Below are positions 43,608-54,657 of a stretch of DNA of 64,000 nucleotides, in pieces. Within the stretch, counting starts at the first letter, position 1, and every line of letters starts with the position of its first letter. Under the pieces are notes generated by a model. The model was not told the origin of the DNA. It made no database searches and saw only the letters and a program-made list of their open reading frames with translations. The position numbers and the translations under genes are program-made. This DNA is from Perkinsus olseni. Taxonomy: Eukaryota; Perkinsozoa; Perkinsida; Perkinsidae. The stretch covers positions 177,307-241,306 of the forward strand of contig JABANP010000033.1 of assembly GCA_013115135.1 (NCBI GenBank). Reading direction: 5' to 3'.

Positions 43608-44786
43608 TCAAAGGACAAAATCTGCGTCCATTGCTGTCGGAGGTTCCAAGCGCAGCAGACGCCTTACACCTTCCCAGGCCACATCATAACCGCCCGCAGC
43701 ATCACCGACCATAGTATCAGGACAGTGCTGAATGGATAAAGCCCTACAGGTGTCGCGGACTGACTCCATCAAAAACTTGACACTCGAAGCAGACTCGGAG
43801 ATGGAGTAGCCTAGAGCGAGCATACAAAACCTGGAGGGGGCTAGGAGCCCCCCGTAAGCCACTACGGGCATTGAGCACCAGGATAGCTTGAAAGTGTAAT
43901 CGAGACAAACGGTCGACAAGCGACCGTTGGTCTCCAACAATCTTCTAGTTGAGAATATCGCCATGAAATCTCGTGAATCGTCATCGCCCATACGGTGGCA
44001 TAAGCAGAAGACCGAGTCTGGATCCGAAGGTATCGCGGAGTTCGCTTCACAGAACTCTATTAGCTCCAACATGGAGTCACCAGGTTTCGGCACACCCAGG
44101 TTGAGTGTCTTGATAACCTTGGCCCTTCTATTGTAAACGAATGTTTCCAATTCCTTGGTGATCCCATCGGAAGCAGCCATACCCTCATCAATTACGGCCC
44201 GTAAGGTTGCATCCACTTTTGCACCTTTTTTGACGCAATCGTCCACGATGGAGCGTAATTTTTCCTTTCTCGTGTTCTCCGCATGGTACTCTTCGAAACC
44301 AGGAAGTGGCTGGTGGGGTATGTGAGGGCCTGCGCTCACATAAACCGTACGCTTGCCGGCCAAGTCACAGCTGATCATTCCTACGAATTTGCATACCGCA
44401 AAGCCTTTCTTCCGAGCAAACGGGCATCTGTATCGTAGCTGGGAGGTCGCGGTACGCTTACTGCCGTAGTCATTGCACTTTGACATCCTCTTGCCATCGC
44501 TTAGCCCAGCTATATCATTGAGAAAGTCCTCGGCTGCGGCCAAGTCATCGAAGGAAGACTCGGTAGCCTTCACGTACTCCACAGCCCTCCCACGGCCTGG
44601 TCGGCGCAGCGGCTCAATGGTGGCCGCTTGTGGACCTGTAGTTGTGGCATCGGCGTTGTCCAGGACTTGAAATGCGTCCACATCATCTGTGTGAGCGCTA
44701 CTGGGCTGCGCACTGGGGGTGGATTGTTGTCTTTTAAGAAGTTGTAGGATTTCTGTGAGCTTCGTTTGTATGGCTGGATCCGTCAT
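43608..44786 (-). CDS. MULE transposase, N-terminal part, second copy
   Basis: A 392-residue frame. The N-terminus is acidic and Gln/Ser-rich, followed by a FLYWCH-like zinc region (CNDYGSKRTATSQLRYRCPF; KGFAVCKFVGMISC ... HIPHQP), a helical segment (ENTRKEKLRSIVDDCVKKG), then the catalytic start STVCLDYTFKLSWCSMPVVA with LALGYSISES (first Asp) and PDTMVGDAAGGYDVAWEG (second Asp). It stops at DADFVL before the third acidic residue and SWIM finger. It is homologous to but diverged from the 38.7-40.9-kb element. Confidence 0.75.
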   Translation of the reverse strand: MTDPAIQTKLTEILQLLKRQQSTPSAQPSSAHTDDVDAFQVLDNADATTTGPQAATIEPLRRPGRGRAVEYVKATESSFDDLAAAEDFLNDIAGLSDGKRMSKCNDYGSKRTATSQLRYRCPFARKKGFAVCKFVGMISCDLAGKRTVYVSAGPHIPHQPLPGFEEYHAENTRKEKLRSIVDDCVKKGAKVDATLRAVIDEGMAASDGITKELETFVYNRRAKVIKTLNLGVPKPGDSMLELIEFCEANSAIPSDPDSVFCLCHRMGDDDSRDFMAIFSTRRLLETNGRLSTVCLDYTFKLSWCSMPVVAYGGLLAPSRFCMLALGYSISESASSVKFLMESVRDTCRALSIQHCPDTMVGDAAGGYDVAWEGVRRLLRLEPPTAMDADFVL

Positions 44787-45415
44787 GAGAATACTTCTCT
44801 AGATAATACTGAATGTTGAGATGATAAAGCCGGGAGAGTAAACTAAATACTAGAGTTCAGACATGAAACGCGAGAGTGAGTAGAGGATGGCAAATGGAAG
44901 GCTGAAGATTATCCTCAACCGAATTTCGGACGGTCGGAGTCCGACGTCGACTGCAGCCTGGAGTTTGCAGGTGATATAGGGGAAGGCATATGCTACAGGG
45001 GAACGTTATCGTCTAAAGTAACCTAGATAGAGAAAAAAGTTCAAGCCTCAACTATGGGCGGTTTGGGGCCTCACTAAGCCTAGGCCGGAAAATACCGTCG
45101 CTGGGAGTCGAACCTGCACCTACAGCATCTTGCATGGAAACGTACTACAACGTGAAAAAGAAGTCATACCCATGAATGGCTTGAAAACGACTAATTCGAC
45201 TGTAACCACAATTGTGACATTGACTAAAAAACATTTGACAACGCCGACGAATTTGTGACATTCATGACGAATTTAGGGCGAGCGAAAAAAAATTCCGGCG
45301 CGCCGATGGAGGCTCCGGGTTCGATCCCGAGCCTTGGCATTATTATTGTATTTTCTTTGATTATTGTGACGGGCTGTCTATTATGATTCTTAAGTGATTC
45401 ACTCAGCCTAACACA
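44787..45415. other. Intergenic region, no gene
   Basis: No coding signal. A fragment near 45,253-45,290 (GAATTTGTGACATTCATGAC, GAATTTAGGGCGAGCGAAAA) matches, in inverted orientation, the start of the MULE frame at 40,755-40,805. A tRNA 3'-half-like sequence (GGGTTCGATCCCGAG) lies at about 45,317. Confidence 0.4.
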
Positions 45416-45749
45416 ATGACGCTAGTGGAGAGTAGTTTCCTCCATTACGATAACTATGAGTTTGCAGGTTTATTTTCCTCCTCTGGTTGTGTTCCAATGA
45501 GTAATCAAGGAGATAACAGCCCTTCCATTAATAAGAAGACGTACAAGGATTCCGTCCTCCAAGAGAGTATAGAAGAACTTGTCGAACGCCTACTATCGGA
45601 AGGACTCGATCTCCAGTGCAGGTTCATCTTAGTACGAGAAGAAGCTACAAGCCGTCAGATTTATTGTTGAAAGAACAAATGCTAATTTTTCGATCCCTGC
45701 AGAGATGTTGATACAGCGTAATGATCACGCAAGAGTGCAAGCTGCATAA
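45416..45749 (+). pseudogene. Unknown protein, frameshifted paralogue of the 62.7-kb ORF
   Basis: Frame from ATG 45,416 contains SINKKTYKDSVLQESIEELV, then ERLLSEGLDLQCRFILVREE, and terminates. In the next frame the homology continues QAVRFIVERTNANFSIPAEM and LIQRNDHARVQAA with a stop at 45,747-45,749. The copy at 62,710-62,884 reads through without the shift, so a 4-nt difference near 45,645 breaks this one. Function unknown. Confidence 0.5.
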
Positions 45750-46838
45750 CGCCTAAACATTGTGATGGAGACAGACGTGCCACAGTGACACTGTCACTTA
45801 ATGCGAAAGATCAAGCCGAAGAGCAAGCAACTCCGAAAAAGGAATGAGTGACTCATTATGAGTCGGATCTGATCAGTTGAAGCGGCAGAGGTTTGTGGCT
45901 TAGAGGCAAGGAAAAGGCATGCTTCAGTCCCTGACCCGTGCATCAGCACATTCTTCACCGCATGTATTGCGCAGCTTTGTTGGAAGTTCCTTTCTGGAAC
46001 GGAAGTTCTCGAGGGGCGACTCGATGAGGCAGGCAGCACTGAAGATATATGTTATGATGTACAGGGCACAACAGTATCATCCTAGGAAAACCATCATCCG
46101 GTGTTGCGGTAGCACACGCGATGTGGGACACCAAGACAACCAGAAGTTCAGTCAGAAACGTGAATCAGCAAAGCTTTAGCCACAAGTCCATTAGGCTCCG
46201 CAGATATTTGACCAGTCCTCTAAATTTTTTCTGCTGAACGCATCAAAGTTGACCTCTCGACTGAAAAGCAGAAGCAAGACAATGACTCAAGAGATACTTA
46301 GGCAAAAAGAACCTGCAAGGGCCCCTGTACAGCTCGGGAGCGCGGCAGACCTTGTCGCGGACGTGTGTCCAATTTTCGGGGAACCACGATCGGCCACGAC
46401 TAAGCTAACGGGGAAAAGGAACCGATTACCGGCTCTGTGAAGTTCGTCGAACGGTCTGAAAAGCAGAAGGTAAGAAGATCTTTCACACGGGTTTGACGCA
46501 TCACCCCCGCATGGCCAGTTAACCCTGCAAAGCTCCGCCCACTTTTCTTTGGAATTTCTACTCAGAAGCGAGAGGTTTACTGAATAGCGCCCGCATGGTC
46601 CCCCGGACACTTGAGGGATACAGGCACCAGTGCCGTCGAGAGCTGAAGACGATGGAAAAGTTGTGCGATACTAGTATGACAGCTAGTCCTCTACTGTGGA
46701 ATTCGGGGCATGGCAACGAGTAATCCCGCTTGCATGCATACAAAGACTGAGCTAGTTTCTGATGCTGATGCTGCTAAGTTGGTCAATAGATCAACTTCAT
46801 CTCTCAGCACAGATCAATATTACCTCGGCGTATCAGTT
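45750..46838. other. Intergenic region before the LTR element, no confident gene
   Basis: Short frames only (86 codons or fewer on the plus strand, 107 or fewer on the minus strand) without motifs. Confidence 0.35.
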
Positions 46839-46971
46839 TGTAAGGATTGTGCTACGACACATTCTCTGTCTCCCGCTAAGCTGTGCTAGATTCCATTGCA
46901 TACTATAGCATAGTTGATATAACAAGTATAACTCATCCCTCAAGTTGAGTGGGTTGCGTTAACGGGTTACA
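46839..46971 (+). repeat. Left LTR, 133 bp
   Basis: Same sequence as 55,098-55,230. Begins TGTAAGGATTG and ends GCGTTAACGGGTTACA. The primer-binding region after it reads TATTGGTGGAGAACACG. Unusually short for an LTR. Confidence 0.93.
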
Positions 46972-46994
46972 TATTGGTGGAGAACACGTGAGCT

Positions 46995-47797
46995 ATGTCC
47001 GTGGTGTCTCAGCTGCTCTCTAATTTCAAGCCTTTCTCTGGTGATGGTGATCTAGACACCTTCCTCAAGAAGTATGATACTATCTGTGTTATGCAGCAGT
47101 GGGATGATCCCACGAAGGCTCGCAATTTGGGTCTTTTTCTTGAAGAAAGGGCTTGGCAAGTATATGACGACTTAAGCGAGGAGGAGAAGAAGAATTACTT
47201 GGTAGTCCAGAAGACTCTGCAAAAGACGTTCTCTAAATCGGCTTTTGGTTCGTATACTGCTTTTGTCAAGCGCTCTCTTATTCAGGGTGAGTCACTCGAG
47301 TCCTATGCTGCGGCATTGAAGAGAGATATCAAGAAAGTGTTGCCTTCCAAATTGGAAGCTCCAATGTGGACCCCAAGGTGATGGACACCCTGCTAATGTG
47401 TCAATTCCTTAATGGTCTGAAGGAAGAATATAGTCGACAACTTCGTGTTCTAAGCGATGTTAATTCTTTCGACACTGCGTTGGCTAAAGCTAAGCAACTC
47501 ATTAATGTCGATCGTGACATGAGAGATGTGCCTAGTTTTTCTCAGACACCATCATCATCTACGCCATTGGTTAAGGAGGAGATAGCTGCGGTTGGTCATC
47601 GTAATTCTAAGAAGCAAGGCCGTCAGTCTTCTTCGAGTCGTCAGAATGGTGACCCTTCTTCTCGATATGCTAACTATGTTTGTCATGAATGCAAGCAGCG
47701 AGGCCATATCAGATGGTTCTGTCCTTTACGCAAGAACAAGCAGCAACCTAAGTCGGGAAACGCGGACAAGGGGCAAGGGAAGTCGGCCTTACGGTAA
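46995..47797 (+). CDS. Gag of the outer LTR element, two frames
   Basis: First frame (ATG 46,995) MSVVSQLLSNFKPFSGDGDL with capsid helices (FLKKYDTICVMQQWDDPTKA; FVKRSLIQGESLESYAAALK). At about 47,365 a one-base shift is needed to continue as DPKVMDTLLMCQFLNGLKEE, and the CCHC knuckle follows (CHECKQRGHIRWFC). The frame ends at 47,797 and pol overlaps in another frame, which could be normal frameshift expression; the mid-gag shift is more likely an inactivating or sequencing indel. Confidence 0.8.
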
Positions 47798-50700
47798 GGC
47801 CCTTACCTTGGGAGCTATAGCGGCGGTTGTGACGCCGTTGTCCCGCACCCCTCATGTTGATGCTAAGTTATCGATTGATGGGGGAAAGTCTATTTTATCT
47901 CCTACTACCTCAGTACTGGTTGATTCCGGAAGTACTCTTACTGCTGTAAGTGCTGACTTTATCCGGCGTCATGGTTTCTCCAAGTATGTGAATTCTGCTG
48001 ATGGTGCTTCTAGTATTAAGGTAGTTGGTGGTCATGATATTTCTGTTCAAGGTGTACTGTCATGTTCTATTTCATTTGATAATGGTTACCATGTTTCTAA
48101 TGTTAAATTATGTGTTATCCCTGGTCTGGCACTCTCCGATGTCATTTTGGGCAGTGACTTCCTCGAGGCTCATGCAGCTGACGTGTCTTATTCACGTCGT
48201 AGCCTGGTATTTCCGGACATTGCGATATCCTTCAACGAGTTCGATACTGATCATGATTCTCCAACTAATGTACATATTAGTGGTGTCTCTGACGGTTCGG
48301 TGAAGCGGCCCGATCACCCGCTACATATCGAATCTTCCGATGTGATCTTGGACTTTATTGATGGTCGCTGGGTTCTGAAATGGAAATGGCTACATGGTGA
48401 ACCCACTACCGAGGAGTCAAGAAGGTTGTGTCAACCTCCTTTTTTGTATCGCCGCAAGATGACAGCTACTCAACAACGACAGTTTGAGGAGGAGGTGCAG
48501 GCTTGGATTGACCAAAAGTGGTTGATTCCTTTCGATGGTACTCCAAAGTGTATAATGGCACTACAAGCTGTGTTACAGGGTCACAAAAGTACCAAGGTGC
48601 GACCCGTATTGGATTTTCGAGGTTTGAACTCCTTTATCGTATCACAGCCTGGTTGCGATTCAGCTGTATGTTTCGAGTATCTACGACGATGGCGATGTCA
48701 TAGTAAAGCTAGCTTACTAGATGTTCGTCGTGCTTATATGAATGTGGCAATATCGCCTGAGCTGTGGCCATGGTAATGTGTGGTGTGGCGTAATAGATGT
48801 TACTGTCTACGTGTGATGGGCTTCGGGCTTAACATAGCCCCAAAGACTCTTCAGCTGATAATGCAAGCCGCCTTGAAAGACGAGGAGGCTGATGCTTATC
48901 TTGATGATATATACGTACCCTTTTTCTTCAGAGGATCCTTCTCGGTTGGACCGTATACAGCAGAATCTTCTGCGGCATAACCTTCCAACTAAGTCTCCTG
49001 AAGATTTGGCTAAGGCTCGTGTTCTGGGGCTTCAATTGTTCGTTGGGCCTGATGACGTTTTTATATTGGAAACGTCGTAGTGGGCAGCATATCGATTTGC
49101 TGCTGAAGAACACCTTTACTCTGCGTCAACTGTTATCATGGAGTGGGAAGCTAGTGAGTCACTATCCTGTGTTATCTTGGTTGAGACCCTGCCTTGCGTG
49201 GTTGCGTCGATCCGTCCCTGGCAATGACATGAATGAGTTGATTCCCAGTAGTGTGATGTCATGGGCGCGTGAGATCGCTTCCCGTATTAGGTGTGAAGGA
49301 GATCCGGCAACTGGTCGATGGTTTGTTGATCGTGGCAGGGATTTTATCCTTTATACCGATGGGTCTTCTACATGTACTGGCTACGTTCTGCTCAACGACA
49401 ACTATATTATTGAAGATGGATGCAAACTGCGATGCAAATCGGACAGTGAGCATATAAATTTATGCGAACTTAATGCCGTCATCCTAGGAATCAATGCGGC
49501 GTTGAGGTGGAACGTTCATCATCTCACACTTCGCATTGATTCACGTATAGTATACAATTGGCTCAGTACTGTTCGTAGACCCCAAGTTCATGGTATCTAT
49601 GAGATGTTGGTGAAGAGTCGGCTTAGCTTGTTGAGAGATGTTCTACGAAGTAATGCTGTTTCTCTCCAGGTGGAGTGGGTCGACACATCATCAAACTTGG
49701 CTGATACCTTGTGCCGTGTACCGCAAAGGTGGATTGTTGAGGAACATCAACTCCAAACTCCTCAGCTGGCTGCTGTGGGTGTATCTTATTGTCTTGAGCC
49801 TATTGTATCCTTCGGCAAGTTGCATCATCATCAACAACGAGACGATGAATTGTCTAAGGTATTCTCATTCGTTGAGCGTGGTCTTCCTTATCAGCGGTTC
49901 TTACCTACTGGATATCGTAAGATATGGGATCAGCTGTGTATCAAGGATGGTCTACTATGTCGATCGTATCCACTGCCTGGCTACCACAAGGTCACTGTGC
50001 CGTTACTTCCGTACGATCTACGTACCAGAGTCCTTCGTCATGAGCATACTCATCCAACAGGTGGGCATGTGTCGTGGGATAGACTTGTCGGTCGCATTCG
50101 TACTAAGGTTTATTGGTTGACAATGAATCAAGACGTTCAACGATTCTGTGCTACCTGTAGCTTTTGCATTGCTGCTAAAGCTCGTATGCCGGTATACCAA
50201 CCTCTGTCGCAGACTGAGATTGGCAGCCCATGGGAAGTAGTGGTGGTTGATGTGCTAAAAATGCCAGTGGATTCGTCTGGTAACTCTATCCTGGTAACAG
50301 CGTCTGATAGCTTCACAAAATGGGTTGAGGCTAGGGTGGTACCCAGGGAAGATGCTTTCAGTGTGACAGAAGCGCTGGTTAGCATTTTCACTTCTATGGG
50401 CCTACCAGGCTTCATTAGAAGTGATCGAGGATCGGTGTTCCGATCCCATGTGATGAGACAGTTGGCCGCTCGGTTTGGTTCCGCTAAGCTGAAGTATAGT
50501 ACTTCGTATCATCCTCAATCGCAAGGACAAATTGAGCGATGGCATACTGTAGAACCTTTTTAACTATGCTTCGGTCCTTTTGTCGGCGGTTTTCTGATTG
50601 TTGGTCAGCGGCTCTGCCTCTGTTGTTGTACTACTATCGTACGACCCCATCTACTACTACGCAGATTACCCCATTTCGTGCAATGTTTGGTCGGGATGCA

Positions 50701-50835
50701 CGTGATCTGTCTATTGGTGGTAACGAGTTTACTTACCTGGCATATGACATGCCAAAATGGTTATCTGTGTTAGATGGGCGACTTTCAGAGCTGCGAGATC
50801 TGGTTGATCAAAACATCACCAAGTCTTCCTTGGTG
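47798..50835 (+). pseudogene. Pol of the outer LTR element: protease, RT, RNase H, integrase; several breaks
   Basis: Protease active site TSVLVDSGSTLTAVS (about 47,910). RT blocks VRPVLDFRGLNSF, ASLLDVRRAYMNVAI, then an in-frame TAA at 48,774-48,776, FGLNIAPKTLQLI and the catalytic pair in YLDDIY. A shift near 48,915 in a T-run leads to the next frame. RNase H: ILYTDGSSTCTGYVL, ELNAVILGINAAL, LRIDSRIVYNW. Integrase: HEHTHPTGGH...CATCSFC zinc site, VVVVDVLKMP, FIRSDRGSVF and SQGQIERWH (the D, D, E set). Another T-run shift at about 50,545. The last part, interrupted by the nested element, resumes at 54,661. Confidence 0.85.
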
Positions 50836-50907
50836 TGATACTCTAGACACAACACACCTATGTTGGTGGAGATAGAACACATAAGACAACAGAGAACGAT
50901 ACCATAG

Positions 50908-53900
50908 CTAATCGATAGAACGGAGCAAGATCAATGGGAGACAGAAATTGTGCTGACTATCACATGCCCCCTTCTTCTTTTGCAAGGCTTGTAGTCTTGC
51001 TGACCGTCGACGTTCAAACCCGTTTAGGGGCCTTCGGGCTGGAGTATCATCTTCGACTTGTTGTGCATGATCTGCATTCTTGAAATCTTGGACTTCTTGC
51101 GCATTCCTAGAAACCGTTTCACTTTCTGAGGAAGCCGGCGCTATAGCCTGATCTTTGGCATTTTGTAAGCTTTCTGAATCATCTTCCGTGTTGTGTTGAC
51201 TTGGTAACCTTTTCAGATTCCTCGTATGTTCTACTCGAGCATACAACTCGCCTTTTTGATCTGGAACGGCTACTTCATACATATTTGAAGCTACTCTGCG
51301 AAGAATGCGTCCATCTTCCCAGACTGGTTGGTGTTTCGGCCCCAACACATGCTTACGACAGAGTACTTTTGTTCCTTTTTTAAGTGTTTCTGTTAACTGT
51401 GATGGATCAACTACATCATTAAATAATTCATCGTATCCTTCTCTCAATTCTATCGGCATATACGGTTCACTCACTGCGTTGAACCGGAAAATCTTATCAT
51501 GTGGGCATTTACCATCCCTCTGAGGAGTGACGTTGTGTTTAGTGGTGGCTCTTTTAATTAGTAACGAGAATTCCTTGTAGTTAAGTGTTTGTTTATTACT
51601 TCTACATCTTATATATGCGTTGATATCCCTATGAAGGCGCTCGACCTTACCATTGGACCAACTAGCATGTACGGCTGATCGCTCTTGTACTGCCAAGATG
51701 GTCCTCAAGTACTTCGAGAACCTCTCGGAGACGAAGATTGATCCGTTATCAGTGTGGACGACCAACGGTGACGTACCATACACCTCAGCCAAGTGCTGGA
51801 AGAGCTCTACAACGTCCTGGCTGGTCGGACTATGCTTAGTACTCCGAGTTAAAGCATATCCTGATGCTCCGTCAACTATGGTGATGGCGAACATTGACGA
51901 CTCGCTATTCTTGGTCTGATAAGGTCCTACTACATCCGTATAGACCTTAGCAAAAGGCACTTTGCATTTTGCATATCCTTGTGTATTATGCCAAGCCTGA
52001 CGATCTCCGGGAAAAGTTTTCCCTCGCTGGCAAGCATCGCAATTGCTCGCCGCCTCTCTACAACGCTTTTTAAGATGTGGGATGTTGGTCCACGATCGTA
52101 GACGGTTATACAAGGCTGACGCGCCTTCATGATCATGGACTGTAGTCATGAATCTTATTACATCTTCTTCTGGCACCACTACTTTACCATCTTTTCTCTG
52201 TAATCTACTTATCCAGTTGCGTTGATCTACTGACTCGTCCGGATTACTCGGATCTGGAGACTTGACCTGTTCTGCAGTTACCGCCACTTGATTTTCTTTA
52301 TCATACATGCTAGTGCTAAACAGCTGACTAGATGCACTCGCCATCTGGTTATCATCCTTTCCTATCATATACTGTGGGACTCTCGACAGTTCATCGGCCA
52401 AGTTATCAGCTGATGCTATCCACTGTACATCAACTTCAAGATCGTTATACTGAAGTGTACCCTCATAATACTGTAGACGAGACTCTACTGCACTCCTGCA
52501 TATACCTTTAACCGGTATCCAGTGACTCGACTTTCTTCTGCTCAACCACGCAGCTACACTCTTATTGTCCGTTCTTAGATTGATGTGTTGCGTTCCTTTT
52601 ATTTTATTTACTTTTCTATATTGCATCACTAATGTAAGTCCTTTTAATACACTATCCAATTCGGCAATATTTATGTGCCTATGGTCGTTTCGTGGTCGGA
52701 TCCACGATCCATCCTCCGCTCGTATTTGACCTATATATAAACAGGCACCATATGCTACACGACTCGCATCTACATACAGTGTCCACTGTTCTTTAACATT
52801 CAATTTCCATTGTCCTTCCACTGGATCACCTTTGACTAGTATATCGTTTTCTAATTTATCACATATTGCAACTATCTTTTTTGATACTGCTTGATCTTTC
52901 TCGTCCGTGTCTATAGAAGCTAATCTCGTGAGCATAGCACATGCGCTTCGCAACCATTTTGCTATAGGATAATGGGCTACTAATTTGCCTACCCATGATC
53001 CAATCTGAGTTCGTGTAACCGTATTTTCATTCACTCTCTGCAACTGCGGAGTTCCTCCTTTCCTCGCCCAGTATCCTAATTTATCTTTCCTCATCTGTAT
53101 TCCGAGTACTCTCGCTCGATATAATTTCTCTGGTTCTTTTAATGTGAAGTCGTTCTTCTCCAAGCATTTCTTTACTATCGGATAATATTGCTTCTCAACC
53201 GCTCCATCATCAACATAAAATTCTACAAGATCTTGTATCTTATCCTCTTTCAAACAATACTGTATTATTGTAGTTAAGCATTTTGGTGCTATATTCAAGC
53301 CGAAGGGCATTGAATCCATCGCCCAATATTCGTGGTCAAGGTATGGTATTCGTAAGCACAAATAGGGTTGGAGTTCCTTATCAACTGATACCTGTAAGTA
53401 CGCCTTTTTGATGTCTATCAACAATGTTTCTGATCCATATTTGCATCTCCATCTTCGTAATGTATTACCACAGGCGAGTGGGTCCGATTGCTCGTTTGGC
53501 ATACTCTTTATTTCGATATTCAACGGTTTCAAATTGAGTACTGGTCTTACAGGTGTGCTTTCTTTATGCATTTGTATCTGGGGCATAATAGTGTATGTTG
53601 CTTGAGCATATTCTTCAGTGCATGGTCGTATATAATGCTTTTCAATCCATAAGTTTATCTCCTTTCGAAATAGATCTCTCTGTTGCGTTGTTAGTGATTC
53701 AATCTGACCATCATAGAATGCAGGCCTTATCTGTTTCTCTTCAGGTTTATTTATCCATTTCCATGCTATTATCCATTTACCATTCCTACGAGTGGCCTCA
53801 AAATCGCTAGCCCTGATTGTTACGTCCTTAGGTCTGTTCGTTACACCTTGGTTCTCTTTGTGTTCTCCGCTTGTGAATTGAGCACTCATTATACAAGTCT

Positions 53901-53967
53901 CATCAGGTTTTACAACCTTATTTGTGTTCATATAATTAACCAACTCAAAGTCATTACAGTAGTCCAT
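50908..53967 (-). CDS. Pol of the nested element: RT, RNase H, integrase (1019 residues, intact)
   Basis: Uninterrupted frame. RT: TPVRPVLNLKPLNIEI, ETLLIDIKKAYLQVSV (first Asp), MPFGLNIAPKCLTTII and the catalytic pair in VEFYVDDGAVEK. RNase H: QWTLYVDASRVAYGACL, NIAELDSVLKGLTL, NLRTDNKSVAAWLS, ADNLADELSRVP. Integrase: zinc region HDHEGASALYNRLRS...CDACQRGK, then AKVYTDVVGPYQ, LVVHTDNGSIF and NGKVERLHRD (D, D, E). A chromodomain is not visible; the C-terminus is basic (FERRRSARLQALQKKK). It lies in the same frame as the upstream gag-protease, separated by one TGA. All catalytic residues are present, so it may be recently active. Confidence 0.93.
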   Translation of the reverse strand: MDYCNDFELVNYMNTNKVVKPDETCIMSAQFTSGEHKENQGVTNRPKDVTIRASDFEATRRNGKWIIAWKWINKPEEKQIRPAFYDGQIESLTTQQRDLFRKEINLWIEKHYIRPCTEEYAQATYTIMPQIQMHKESTPVRPVLNLKPLNIEIKSMPNEQSDPLACGNTLRRWRCKYGSETLLIDIKKAYLQVSVDKELQPYLCLRIPYLDHEYWAMDSMPFGLNIAPKCLTTIIQYCLKEDKIQDLVEFYVDDGAVEKQYYPIVKKCLEKNDFTLKEPEKLYRARVLGIQMRKDKLGYWARKGGTPQLQRVNENTVTRTQIGSWVGKLVAHYPIAKWLRSACAMLTRLASIDTDEKDQAVSKKIVAICDKLENDILVKGDPVEGQWKLNVKEQWTLYVDASRVAYGACLYIGQIRAEDGSWIRPRNDHRHINIAELDSVLKGLTLVMQYRKVNKIKGTQHINLRTDNKSVAAWLSRRKSSHWIPVKGICRSAVESRLQYYEGTLQYNDLEVDVQWIASADNLADELSRVPQYMIGKDDNQMASASSQLFSTSMYDKENQVAVTAEQVKSPDPSNPDESVDQRNWISRLQRKDGKVVVPEEDVIRFMTTVHDHEGASALYNRLRSWTNIPHLKKRCREAASNCDACQRGKTFPGDRQAWHNTQGYAKCKVPFAKVYTDVVGPYQTKNSESSMFAITIVDGASGYALTRSTKHSPTSQDVVELFQHLAEVYGTSPLVVHTDNGSIFVSERFSKYLRTILAVQERSAVHASWSNGKVERLHRDINAYIRCRSNKQTLNYKEFSLLIKRATTKHNVTPQRDGKCPHDKIFRFNAVSEPYMPIELREGYDELFNDVVDPSQLTETLKKGTKVLCRKHVLGPKHQPVWEDGRILRRVASNMYEVAVPDQKGELYARVEHTRNLKRLPSQHNTEDDSESLQNAKDQAIAPASSESETVSRNAQEVQDFKNADHAQQVEDDTPARRPLNGFERRRSARLQALQKKKGACDSQHNFCLPLILLRSID

Positions 53968-53973
53968 TCCAAA

Positions 53974-54657
53974 TCATATGTCTACTTCTGCCCCGTCCAT
54001 TTGGATTATACCCTTATCGGTATTAACTACTGGGCACTGCAACTCAACATGGTGATTCACGACTACGTCAACATAACAGAGAATATCAACTTTACCAGCA
54101 ATACCAATGATGATATCATTATTTTCTACTGAATACCTACGACTTGTCTTCATCATATCTACCACTCTTCTCGACATTAAGGTCTTGGAGCTACCGGTAT
54201 CTAGTACTGCCACTACTCGCTCTTGGCTGTCACCTACTTCAACGAACTTCGAGGGATGACCAATACAACAATCGTCGAACCACTGCTGTGGCGTTATTAC
54301 CTTCATTCTTTTATTCTGTTCGTCGTCATCCCCGTCTTCTTGTGATGCTGGTCGCTTATACTTGCCTTTACCTTTTCCTCCTTTGGCCTTGCCCTTGGAG
54401 TAACCGTAGCCCTTCCTTGGGCCATACCCTTTACTGTAATTATAGGTATAATACCATCCTTTGCCTTTGCCTTTGCCTTTGCCCTTTCCTTTTCCTCTAT
54501 TGGAATAGGGCCAGTAAGCCGTAGCTGTTACTACTGTTTCCTTCTTGTCATCATTCTCGTCCTCCGTCTTCTCGTGCTCATCATCTGAGCTATCGAGACT
54601 ATCACCGACCAGCGTCACCGCTTCAAGCAACGTAATGCTGAGGTTCGCAGCTTCCAC
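53974..54657 (-). CDS. Gag C-terminus and aspartic protease of the nested element
   Basis: Acidic stretch (SLDSSDDEHEKTEDENDD), then a repetitive glycine/lysine-rich basic segment (NRGKGKGKGKGKGKGWYYTY; a nucleocapsid-like RNA-binding region without a CCHC knuckle), then the protease RVVAVLDTGSSKTLMS with a following IIIGIAGKVDILCYV strand. The N-terminal capsid is missing; the frame starts at the element edge. The stop (TGA at 53,974-53,976) is in frame with pol, 6 nt before pol's first ATG, so readthrough would give a fused protein. Confidence 0.8.
   Translation of the reverse strand: MEAANLSITLLEAVTLVGDSLDSSDDEHEKTEDENDDKKETVVTATAYWPYSNRGKGKGKGKGKGKGWYYTYNYSKGYGPRKGYGYSKGKAKGGKGKGKYKRPASQEDGDDDEQNKRMKVITPQQWFDDCCIGHPSKFVEVGDSQERVVAVLDTGSSKTLMSRRVVDMMKTSRRYSVENNDIIIGIAGKVDILCYVDVVVNHHVELQCPVVNTDKGIIQMDGAEVDI

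Noticed and set aside
40755..45290. Inverted copies of GAATTTGTGACATNNNTGAC as terminal inverted repeats of one large MULE
   Set aside because: The left copy lies inside the transposase coding frame, so the match reflects homologous coding sequence, not element ends.
45090..45345. tRNA genes suggested by GGTTCGACTCCC (minus, about 45,103) and GGGTTCGATCCCGAG (plus, about 45,317)
   Set aside because: Only the T-arm half is present in each; no matching acceptor 5' strand, D arm or anticodon arm could be found.
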